Below are positions 1 through 6,071 of a stretch of 8,133 bases of DNA, in pieces. Under the pieces are notes generated by a model. The model searched no databases. It saw only the letters and a program-made list of their open reading frames with translations, and was not told the origin of the DNA. Both the position numbers and the translations under genes were made by a program. Position 1 is the stretch's first letter, and each line of letters begins with the position of its first letter. The stretch is from contig NZ_JAPUVQ010000084.1 of NCBI RefSeq assembly GCF_029255145.1, positions 1 through 8,133 of the forward strand. Direction: 5' to 3'. This stretch comes from Accumulibacter sp003538495. Its GTDB lineage: Bacteria; Pseudomonadota; Gammaproteobacteria; Burkholderiales; Rhodocyclaceae.

Positions 1-43
1 GCTGCGCGAAAGTTCGTAGGCAATCGATTGATAGCGGTCACCC

Positions 44-1786
44 TTGGCCTCGATTCCGCGCTCGTTCGATGGGCCGAGGGGGGCGCTGAGCATTCCGGCG
101 TCGCTTGAATGTCAACACACTCTAGTGCGCGACGCCACCGGCGTGATCCGTTTCAAGGGCGCTTTTGTCTATCTCGACCCGGCCGAGATCGAGCGCCTGC
201 GCGCCCAGCTCGCGCGGCCGGCCGAAGTTTCGAGCAGCGAACTGCTGCGGGTGGCGGTCGCCGGGGAATACGCCGGCGCGCCGATCGGCCTCGACGAAGC
301 GGCGCAGCGCCTGCTCCGGCAGTTGCTCGACGCCGGCGACGTCCCACTGCCGGCCGCGCTGCAGGCGACGCTGCGTCCCTATCAGCAGCGCGGCTATGCC
401 TGGCTGTACCGCAACGCGCGGCTGGGCTTCGGCAGCGTCATCGCCGACGACATGGGCCTGGGCAAGACGCTGCAGGTGATCGCCACGCTGCAGAAGCTCA
501 GCGAGGAAGGCGCGCTGACCGATGCCAAGGCTCTGGTAGTCGTTCCCACCAGCCTGTTGACCAACTGGCAGAAGGAGATCGCCCGCTTCGCGCCGGCGCT
601 GAGCGTCGCCGTCTTCCACGGCGCCCGGCGTGAACTGGCGACGCGTCAGGGCGAGCAGCGTCCGGACGTGCTGCTCACCACCTACGGCGTCGCCCGCAGC
701 GAAAGCGCGGCACTCAAGTCGCTGTCATGGCAGGTGCTGGTGGTCGACGAAGCGCAGAACATCAAGAACCCGGCGACCGCCCAGACGCGGGCACTGAAAG
801 CGATCCCGGCGACCAGTTTCATCGCCATGAGCGGCACGCCGGTCGAGAACCGGCTCGCCGAATACTGGAGCATCATGGACTTCGCCAACCGCGGCTATCT
901 CGGCAAGCTGCCGCACTTCGTCAAGGAATACGCGATACCGATCCAGACGCATCACGACCAGCAGGTCGTCGCGCGCTTCCGGCGGGTCACCGCGCCCTTC
1001 CTGTTGCGCCGGCTGAAGTCCGACAGGAGCATCATCGACGACCTTCCGGACAAGATCGAGCAGGACCAGTACTGCACGCTGTCGGCGGCGCAGACCGCGC
1101 TGTACGAATCGGTGGTCCAGGAGGGCCTGCGCAGTCTTGCCGGCGAGTCCGATACGTTCCGGCGCCAGGGACTGGTGCTGCAGATGATCTTGGCGCTGAA
1201 GCAGATCTGCAACCATCCGGCGCAGTATCTCAAACAGCGCCACGAGCAGGCCGGCGCCGACCTGTCGGGCAAGGCGCAGCGCTTTCTCGAACTGATCGCG
1301 GATATCGACGCCAGTCACGGCAAGGTGCTGGTGTTCACCCAGTTCCGCGAAATGGGCGAGTTGCTGGTTTCCTGGCTGCACGAACGCTACCGACGCGAAC
1401 CGCTGTTCCTGCACGGCGGCCTGACGCGCAATCAGCGCGATGCGCTGGTCGAGCGCTTCCAGAACGACCGCACCGAGCGCGTCTTCATCCTTTCGTTGAA
1501 AGCCGGCGGCACTGGCCTCAACCTGACCGCGGCGTCGAGCGTGATCCACTACGACCGGTGGTGGAACCCGGCCGTCGAAGCGCAGGCGACCGACCGCGCC
1601 TACCGCATCGGCCAGCAGCAGAACGTGCAGGTGCACCGCCTGATCACCCGCGCCACCTTCGAGGAACGGATCAATGAGATGATTCGCGCCAAGCGCGAAC
1701 TCGCCGAGTTGACCGTCGGCGCCGGCGAACAGTGGATCGGCAATCTCGACGGCAAGGAACTGGAAGCGCTGTTCACCCTGCATTGA
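44..1786 (+). CDS. SNF2-family DEAD/DEAH-box ATPase/helicase, C-terminal core, probably 5'-truncated
   Basis: This is a Swi2/Snf2-type ATP-dependent DNA translocase of superfamily 2. Counting from the TTG at 44, the order is: a short SNF2-associated segment (residues 25-100), LRPYQQRGYAWL (110-121), Walker A DDMGLGKT (K141), motif Ia VVPTS (166-170), Walker B DEAQ (235-238), SGT (263-265), the helicase C-terminal domain starting near VLVFTQF (428-434), motif V AGGTGLNL (487-494) and motif VI QATDRAYRIGQ (514-524). All catalytic motifs are intact. Relatives of this type usually run to 900-1100 residues with a large N-terminal region that often carries a SWIM zinc finger; here there are only 580. 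The frame has three stops just upstream (17-19, 29-31, 32-34), and neither a ribosome site nor an ATG sits near residue 1. The TTG is therefore only the open limit; GTG at 125 is another option. The gene is probably the 3' part of a frameshifted or rearranged gene, or a minimal variant. The exonuclease gene follows on the same strand after a short gap. Confidence 0.88.
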   Translation: MASIPRSFDGPRGALSIPASLECQHTLVRDATGVIRFKGAFVYLDPAEIERLRAQLARPAEVSSSELLRVAVAGEYAGAPIGLDEAAQRLLRQLLDAGDVPLPAALQATLRPYQQRGYAWLYRNARLGFGSVIADDMGLGKTLQVIATLQKLSEEGALTDAKALVVVPTSLLTNWQKEIARFAPALSVAVFHGARRELATRQGEQRPDVLLTTYGVARSESAALKSLSWQVLVVDEAQNIKNPATAQTRALKAIPATSFIAMSGTPVENRLAEYWSIMDFANRGYLGKLPHFVKEYAIPIQTHHDQQVVARFRRVTAPFLLRRLKSDRSIIDDLPDKIEQDQYCTLSAAQTALYESVVQEGLRSLAGESDTFRRQGLVLQMILALKQICNHPAQYLKQRHEQAGADLSGKAQRFLELIADIDASHGKVLVFTQFREMGELLVSWLHERYRREPLFLHGGLTRNQRDALVERFQNDRTERVFILSLKAGGTGLNLTAASSVIHYDRWWNPAVEAQATDRAYRIGQQQNVQVHRLITRATFEERINEMIRAKRELAELTVGAGEQWIGNLDGKELEALFTLH

Positions 1787-1832
1787 GCAGGCTGCGGCAC
1801 GTTTGAAGATCGAGCAAGGGACTGGAACCAGG

Positions 1833-2456
1833 ATGCGCGAGCGGATAATCATCGACTTTGAAACGACCGGGCTGTCGCCGCGGCTCGGCGACCGGGCGAC
1901 CGAAGTCGCGGCGGTGGTGATCGACGAAACGGGGATCGTTGACCGCTTCCAGAGCCTGATCAACGCCGGCCGCCCCATTCCGCCCTTTATCCAGCAGCTG
2001 ACCGGCATCAGCAATGCGATGATCCGCCAGGCGCCGAAGGCTGAAACGGTGATGCGCCAGCTCTTCGCCTTTATCGCCGGCCGTCCGCTGGTGGCGCACA
2101 ACGCGTCGTTCGACCATGGCTTCCTGGGCGCCGAACTCGACCGCATCGGCGAATCGTATCCCGGCGGCCTGCTCTGTTCGATGAAAGTGGCCCGCCGAAT
2201 CTATCCGGAAGCCCCCAATCACCGCCTGGCGACGCTGATCCAGCACGCCAGCATCGCCGTCACCGGCCAATACCACCGTGCTCTGGCAGACGCCGAAATG
2301 ACCGCCCTGCTGTGGTTGCATATGGAGCAGAAGCTGCGGCACGACTTCGCGCTGCCGGAGGTGTCGCTGGAACTGATGCAGCGGATCCAGACCGCACCGT
2401 GCAAGGGCCTGGGAAAGTGCGTCGACAGTTTCAAGCGGCGCGCCTGCGCGGCGTAG
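1833..2456 (+). CDS. DnaQ-like DEDDh 3'-5' exonuclease
   Basis: The 207-residue protein is a single-domain 3'-5' exonuclease of the DnaQ/RNase T/Pol III epsilon superfamily, acting on DNA or RNA ends with two metal ions. Visible motifs, numbered from the ATG at 1833: Exo I IIDFETTGLSP with D8 and E10, Exo II VAHNASFDHGF with D94, and Exo III HRALADAEMT with H148 and D153, giving a complete DEDDh set. The C-terminal tail (about 170-207) is basic with two cysteines and matches no domain I recognise. I chose ATG 1833 because the exonuclease fold begins immediately after it; TTG 1803 would add ten residues that look unneeded. The ribosome site is weak: AGG abuts the start and a purine-rich stretch lies 12 bases upstream. 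The gene starts 46 bases after the SNF2 gene on the same strand with no terminator visible between them, so co-transcription is likely. It could be a repair or proofreading-type nuclease; the substrate cannot be read from sequence. Confidence 0.9.
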   Translation: MRERIIIDFETTGLSPRLGDRATEVAAVVIDETGIVDRFQSLINAGRPIPPFIQQLTGISNAMIRQAPKAETVMRQLFAFIAGRPLVAHNASFDHGFLGAELDRIGESYPGGLLCSMKVARRIYPEAPNHRLATLIQHASIAVTGQYHRALADAEMTALLWLHMEQKLRHDFALPEVSLELMQRIQTAPCKGLGKCVDSFKRRACAA

Positions 2457-2911
2457 CCGCCAACCTGCTGGCTGCCGATGCTCGGCGAAGGAGGTGGAAG
2501 GGTGCGCGGCGCCAGCCACAGGCGCCCTGGACTGCCGCGTCGCTGGGCTCTCGCAGTGACCGCACGGTGTGGAGCCCGTCAGTGCGAACGCAGTGAAGCG
2601 GTTCAGGAGGGCGCAACGGCAGGACTCGAGCCACTTTGATGACCGCTGTCGCTGGATCCTTGATGTCCCCTGACGGCGACTTTCACTGACCCCCCGAACG
2701 AAATCCCGGATTGACGGCGCTAGCGATGGCCGGCGATACTTTCGGGAACGGCGGAGGGGTTCCGTCACCGCCAACCTTTGCACACCCTTCGCTCCCGGTC
2801 CTTCGGCGCACGATCGCGAGCGAGACCGTCGCCAGCACGATCGCTGCCTGCCCATCGAAGCGCCCCACCGTCGTCCGCCCGTCGTCGCCAGCCAATGGCC
2901 CACAATTGCCA
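2457..2911 (+). other. Intergenic region without a convincing gene
   Basis: About 455 bases lie between the exonuclease and the SLOG-TIR gene. Open frames here give proline/arginine-rich low-complexity translations with no recognisable domain. The frame of the downstream gene stays open back to TTG 2711 and ATG 2726, but that extension (about 60 residues) looks non-coding. A GGCGCC(7)GGCGCC hairpin lies at 2508-2526 with no T-run. Two imperfect copies of an ACTTT...TGACC motif lie at 2633-2644 and 2679-2691. A promoter for the downstream gene should lie here, but I see no good -35/-10 pair. Confidence 0.5.
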
Positions 2912-4096
2912 ATGAGCAAGAGTCGCAGGAAATTCGTTCTGGTCATCGGTACCGGATGGGCGACGCCTGCCAGGCGCCGCGTCGCGCGGATGATCGGCGC
3001 GACGCTGGTCGATTGCGGCTTCGGGCTGCTTACCGGCAACTCGACGGGCATCGACTATTGGGTCTCCGACGCCTTCTGCGCTGCGCTTCGGGAACGCGGC
3101 GAGTCGCCACAAGACACCTTCCGGCAAGTCTCGCTGGGGTGGACGCGTCTCTTCCGGCGCGGCGGCTTGCCGCTGCCGGGCTACTCGGCCACAGCGGAAT
3201 GCCGCGTTCCGGCTGCCGATGTCGAGGCCTGGAAGCGCGAAGCGATCGGCCGCTGCGACGCGGCGGTAATGGTCGGCGGCGGTCGCGGTGCGCTGGACAT
3301 CGCGCGGCGCGTGATCGAACAGGGCAAGCCGGTCTTTCCCCTGCCCTTCATGGGTGGCCTCACCGGCAATTCGGACTATGTCTTCCAGGAGATACTCAAA
3401 ACCTGGGACGGGCACCCGGTGCCCGGCGTCAGCCGTTCGCAGTTTCTGCGACTGGCCGAGCCCTGGGTGAGCGGCACCGGTCAATTGCGGAATCTGCTGC
3501 GCGGCACGCTGGCCGAGACGCCGGATGTCTTCATTTCCTACCGCCGCAGCGATGCACCGGCTGCTGCCGGCCGCGTCGCCAACGACCTCGCCGAGCATTT
3601 TGGCGCGCGTCGCGTGTTCCTCGACGTCAGCGGCATCGCGCCGAGCAGCGCCTGGGACGAATCGATCGAGGGCGCCCTGCGGGCGTGTGCCGCCGGGGTC
3701 ATCGTCATCGGCCGATCGTGGCTGGTGCCAGCCGCCGACGGCCTGCCGCCGCGCCTGCACGATCGCGACGACGTCGTTCGCAGCGAGATTGCCAGCCTGA
3801 TCGAGCAGCGTCGGGCGATTTTCCCCGTGCTGGTCGAGGGCGCCCGCCTGCCCGACGAAGCGGAACTTCCGGAGCCGCTACGCGCGCTCCTGCGATTCCA
3901 GGCGACGACCATCGACAACGGCGGCTGGGGAGCGACGATGAACCTGCTGGTTCGCGAAATCGAGACGGTCATTCGTCATCACGACGATACTCGTCGCGCC
4001 GCCACCTCAGGCGCTGCGACAGGGCCAGCCCCCGCAGCCGTTGGCCAGGGCGACCCGCGGCCAGCAGCCGAACTTTTCCGGTCAGGAACGACATGA
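2912..4096 (+). CDS. SLOG-TIR fusion protein (N-terminal LOG/SLOG Rossmann domain, C-terminal TIR domain)
   Basis: The 394-residue protein has two domains. Residues about 7-200 form a SLOG-type (SMF/DprA-LOG superfamily) Rossmann fold: KFVLVIGTGW, the glycine-rich LLTGNSTGID (39-48), the acidic/aromatic middle, and VGGGRGALD (121-129) followed by EQGKPVFPLP. SLOG domains bind nucleotides or nucleotide-derived ligands, as in the SIR2-SLOG protein ThsA of Thoeris. Residues about 204-358 form a TIR domain: VFISYRRSD (206-214), RVFLDVSGI (234-242), VIVIGRSW (263-270), and VRSEIASL with E292 at the place of the catalytic glutamate of NAD-consuming TIRs (inferred by motif position). The last 35 residues are Ala/Pro/Arg-rich and look disordered. 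No signal peptide or membrane segment is visible, so it is likely cytoplasmic. I chose ATG 2912 because the SLOG fold begins six residues later; a longer start (2726) is possible, and no clear ribosome site marks either. The stop overlaps the panE start (ATGA). Known biology suggests NAD-based signalling in antiviral defence; that role is an inference here. Confidence 0.85.
   Translation: MSKSRRKFVLVIGTGWATPARRRVARMIGATLVDCGFGLLTGNSTGIDYWVSDAFCAALRERGESPQDTFRQVSLGWTRLFRRGGLPLPGYSATAECRVPAADVEAWKREAIGRCDAAVMVGGGRGALDIARRVIEQGKPVFPLPFMGGLTGNSDYVFQEILKTWDGHPVPGVSRSQFLRLAEPWVSGTGQLRNLLRGTLAETPDVFISYRRSDAPAAAGRVANDLAEHFGARRVFLDVSGIAPSSAWDESIEGALRACAAGVIVIGRSWLVPAADGLPPRLHDRDDVVRSEIASLIEQRRAIFPVLVEGARLPDEAELPEPLRALLRFQATTIDNGGWGATMNLLVREIETVIRHHDDTRRAATSGAATGPAPAAVGQGDPRPAAELFRSGTT
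4084..4088 (+). promoter_or_regulatory. Ribosome binding site of panE inside the SLOG-TIR 3' end
   Basis: AGGAA lies four bases before the ATG at 4093 and within the last codons of the upstream gene. Together with the ATGA overlap this supports translational coupling and fixes the panE start. Confidence 0.6.
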
Positions 4097-4980
4097 AAAT
4101 TGCAGTGATGGGCGCCGGCGCGGTCGGCTGCTACTACGGGGGCATGCTCGCCCGTGCCGGCCACGCGGTGGTCCTGATCGGACGGCCGGAGCACGTGGCG
4201 GCGGTCCGTCGCGACGGCCTGGCGATGGATGCCCAGTCATTCCAGGAACACGTGCCGATCGACGCCAGCACCGAGCCCGGCGCCGTGCAGGGCGCCAGGC
4301 TGGTGCTCTGCTGCGTCAAGTCGACCGATACCGAAACCGCCGCTGCAGCGATGGCGCCGCACCTTGACCCTGACGCGCTGGTCCTGAGCTTGCAGAATGG
4401 CGTCGACAATGCCGAGCGGCTGCAAGCACTGCTGCCGCAGACAGTCGCCCCGGCGGTCGTGTATGTGGCCACCGAGATGGCCGGGCCAGGCAGCGTCAAG
4501 CATCATGGCCGAGGCGACCTGGTGATCGGACCCTCGGCCTTCAGCGAAGACCTGGCCAGGCTGTTTGCCGACGCGGCCGTGCCGGTACAGATTTCCGACA
4601 ACGTGGCCGGTGCGCTGTGGGCCAAGCTGATCGTCAATTGCGCATACAACGCACTGTCCGCGATCACCCAGCTACCCTATGGCCGTCTGGTACAGGGTGC
4701 AGGCGTCGAGGACGTGATGCGTGACGTGCTGCACGAGTGCCTGGCTGTTGCCCAGGCGGCCGGGGTCACCGTACCCCCTGACATCCCGGAAGCCGTGCAG
4801 CGCATCGCGCGCACCATGCCTGGCCAGATCTCGTCAACCGCGCAGGATCTGGCGCGCCACAAGGCTAGCGAGATCGATCATCTAAACGGTTACGTGCTCC
4901 GCAAAGGAGAGACGCTGGGTATCCCGACGCCCGTCAATCGTGTCCTGCACGCCGTCGTCAAGCTGCTCGAATCGCGCTGA
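4093..4980 (+). CDS. panE: 2-dehydropantoate 2-reductase (ketopantoate reductase)
   Basis: This enzyme reduces 2-dehydropantoate to (R)-pantoate with NADPH, a step of pantothenate and coenzyme A synthesis in the cytoplasm. The 295-residue length fits the family. The N-terminal Rossmann domain starts MKIAVMGAGAVGCYYGGML with GxGxxG at 7-12; VKSTD carries K76 and SLQNG carries N102. The C-terminal helical domain has WAKLIVN with the likely catalytic lysine K178 and N182/N186, and KASEID with E260, matching K176, N180, N184 and E256 of the E. coli enzyme. All key residues are present. The start at 4093 is set by the MKIAVMGAG beginning typical of the family and by AGGAA just upstream. The gene overlaps the SLOG-TIR stop by four bases (ATGA), so the two are probably translated from one message. 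It is convergent with the GFA gene 39 bases downstream. Paralogues of this family with other 2-keto-acid substrates exist, so the exact substrate is slightly uncertain. Confidence 0.88.
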   Translation: MKIAVMGAGAVGCYYGGMLARAGHAVVLIGRPEHVAAVRRDGLAMDAQSFQEHVPIDASTEPGAVQGARLVLCCVKSTDTETAAAAMAPHLDPDALVLSLQNGVDNAERLQALLPQTVAPAVVYVATEMAGPGSVKHHGRGDLVIGPSAFSEDLARLFADAAVPVQISDNVAGALWAKLIVNCAYNALSAITQLPYGRLVQGAGVEDVMRDVLHECLAVAQAAGVTVPPDIPEAVQRIARTMPGQISSTAQDLARHKASEIDHLNGYVLRKGETLGIPTPVNRVLHAVVKLLESR

Positions 4981-5019
4981 CGAAGATCGGTGGAAAGCGC
5001 CCCGCGCCGGCTGCGAACC

Positions 5020-5463
5020 TTACCCGGCAGCAGGCGCCGGAGGCATTTCGGGGAACGCCGGCAGCGCCGGGTCGAGGTGGTCCCAGGGCAGCAGGCGCTT
5101 GGCGTAAACGGCCATTTGCGGCTTGATCGGCGCCGGGTCGTCGAGGCTGGCGACGCGCAGCGTCACGACGCCCGGCATGGCCGTACTCTTGCCGAACAGC
5201 GGGCTGCCGCAAACCGGGCAGAAGCTGCTGCTCACGCGGCCGCCGCTGTCGGCGGTCCAGTCGTAGGTGCTCACTTGGCCGGTAAAGACGAGCGCGGATT
5301 CGGGAAGCAGCGCGTGAAACGCGTGTCCGGACCCGCTCAAGCGGCGGCAACTGCTGCAGTAGCAAACCCCGGTCATCTCCGGATCGGACGAAATCTCATA
5401 GCGGACGGCGCCACACAGGCAGCCGCCCTGGCGAGCGGCGGATGGTTTGGCGGAATCGTTCAT
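5020..5463 (-). CDS. GFA/CENP-V-type zinc-binding protein (glutathione-dependent formaldehyde-activating enzyme family)
   Basis: The 147-residue protein has the full cysteine set of the GFA family: CLC (C15, C17), CYCSSC (C34, C36, C39) and CPVC (C82, C85), which hold two zinc ions in a small beta-rich fold. The family was named for Gfa, proposed to promote addition of glutathione to formaldehyde, but most members have no proven activity, so only the fold is certain. The start at 5463 is supported by AGGAG six bases upstream (5470-5474 on the complement). The longer frame from 5502 would add 13 residues with no ribosome site. The C-terminal tail is proline/alanine-rich. The gene is divergent from an HxlR-type regulator across a 131-base gap with two operator-like sites, which suggests control by that regulator and a role in handling aldehydes or other electrophiles (inference). 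It ends 39 bases from the panE stop, facing it. Confidence 0.88.
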   Translation of the reverse strand: MNDSAKPSAARQGGCLCGAVRYEISSDPEMTGVCYCSSCRRLSGSGHAFHALLPESALVFTGQVSTYDWTADSGGRVSSSFCPVCGSPLFGKSTAMPGVVTLRVASLDDPAPIKPQMAVYAKRLLPWDHLDPALPAFPEMPPAPAAG

Positions 5464-5508
5464 GGCGGTCTCCTCATCGTGATGGTTGAAACAGTTTCGC
5501 AAGCGATG

Positions 5509-5525
5509 ACTTCAACTTTGCAAGT
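5509..5525 (+). promoter_or_regulatory. Putative HxlR-family operator, site 1
   Basis: ACTTCAACTTTGCAAGT agrees with site 2 at 13 of 17 positions; both end in TTTGCAAGT and begin with ACTT. GACTT...AAGTC also forms an inverted repeat around it. It lies closer to the GFA gene, so it would best control the minus-strand promoter. Binding by the neighbouring regulator is inferred. Confidence 0.5.
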
Positions 5526-5548
5526 CACGGCGGCATCGTGCCACAGCC

Positions 5549-5565
5549 ACTTGTGATTTGCAAGT
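5549..5565 (+). promoter_or_regulatory. Putative HxlR-family operator, site 2
   Basis: ACTTGTGATTTGCAAGT is an inverted repeat, ACTTG(7)CAAGT, starting exactly 40 bases from the start of site 1, which puts both on about the same face of the helix. It covers the best -35 candidate of the regulator gene (TTGCAA, 5558-5563), so binding would repress that gene: likely autoregulation. Confidence 0.5.
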
Positions 5566-5585
5566 AACCGGGCGGAGAGGATAAA
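5558..5585 (+). promoter_or_regulatory. Candidate promoter of the HxlR-type gene
   Basis: TTGCAA (5558-5563) and GATAAA (5580-5585) are separated by 16 bases; each matches the sigma-70 consensus at four of six positions. The ATG at 5595 would lie only nine bases after the -10, implying a leaderless or very short-leader message. GGAGAGG at 5574-5580 is too far (14 bases) to be a normal ribosome site. Confidence 0.35.
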
Positions 5586-5594
5586 GTACGCTGG

Positions 5595-6014
5595 ATGACC
5601 ACCACCGCCGATACCACCGCCGACCCCGACGCGGACTACCGTTCCCGGTGCCCGCTGGCGTCCGCGCTCGACCTCCTCGGCGACAAGTGGACGTTGATCA
5701 TCGTCCGCGACATGATCGCCGGGAAGCGGCGTTACGGCGAGTTCCTGTCCTCCCCGGAGCGGATTCCCAGCAATATCCTGGCCGGTCGGCTGCGCCGTCT
5801 GGACGATGCGGGAATCGTCAACAAGCGACTCTATCAGGAAAACCCACCGCGCCACGAGTACTTGCTGACTCGCAAGGGGGCGGAGCTCTTGCCGGTCCTG
5901 CAGCAGCTCGCCGCCTGGGGCCACCGGCATCTTCCCGGCCGGTGGGCGCCACCAGCGTGGTTTTTCGAGGCCACGCCGGAAGACCTTTACGGCGCCGGGA
6001 TGCCGCGCGGGTGA
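5595..6014 (+). CDS. HxlR-type winged-helix transcriptional regulator
   Basis: The 139-residue protein is a MarR-fold regulator of the HxlR family, a cytoplasmic DNA-binding dimer. The hallmark N-terminal block CPLASALDLLGDKWTLIIVRD starts at C19; the recognition helix region is about 45-78 (RRYGEFL, IPSNILAGRLRRLDDAGIV) and the wing about 79-92 (RLYQENPPRHEYLLT). C19 is the only cysteine and occupies the position of the redox or electrophile-sensing cysteine of YodB/HypR-type members (known biology), so thiol-based sensing is plausible. The ATG at 5595 is the only sensible start in frame. It is divergent from the GFA gene, and the gap has paired operator-like sites, one over its own candidate promoter. 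It probably represses both genes until an aldehyde, quinone or similar compound modifies C19; this is inference. The last 25 residues (WAPPAWFFEATPED...) are an ordinary family tail. Confidence 0.92.
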   Translation: MTTTADTTADPDADYRSRCPLASALDLLGDKWTLIIVRDMIAGKRRYGEFLSSPERIPSNILAGRLRRLDDAGIVNKRLYQENPPRHEYLLTRKGAELLPVLQQLAAWGHRHLPGRWAPPAWFFEATPEDLYGAGMPRG

Positions 6015-6071
6015 AACGGCGGACGGCTTGCACACCTACCATCGACGCCCCGTGCGCCGGTGGCTGATGCG

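Larger units (their letters stand above)
5464..5594. promoter_or_regulatory. Divergent control region between GFA and hxlR-type genes
   Basis: This 131-base gap must carry the promoters of both divergent genes. It holds two related 17-base sites (5509-5525 and 5549-5565), an 11-base perfect palindrome GAAACAGTTTC (5488-5498), and the AGGAG ribosome site of the minus-strand gene. It is visibly more AT-rich than the flanking coding DNA, as expected of a regulatory region. Confidence 0.7.

Noticed and set aside
725..2146. Long open frame of 473 codons on the minus strand opposite the SNF2 and exonuclease genes
   Set aside because: It lies antisense to two genes with intact motifs, and its own translation has no recognisable domain. 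It is a by-product of GC-rich codon use.
2508..2526. GGCGCC hairpin as terminator of the exonuclease gene
   Set aside because: No T-run follows and GGCGCC is itself a palindrome frequent in GC-rich DNA.
2726..2911. Longer N-terminus for the SLOG-TIR protein
   Set aside because: The added residues are low-complexity with no signal peptide or domain, and the fold starts right after ATG 2912. The longer start is not excluded.
2956..4092. In-frame upstream extension of the panE frame across the SLOG-TIR gene
   Set aside because: The extension is arginine/alanine-rich and out of frame with a clear SLOG-TIR reading. The conserved reductase start MKIAVMGAG with a ribosome site at 4093 is decisive.
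4981..5019. Bidirectional terminator between panE and the GFA gene
   Set aside because: The 39-base gap is GC-rich but I could not find a clean stem with a flanking T-run.
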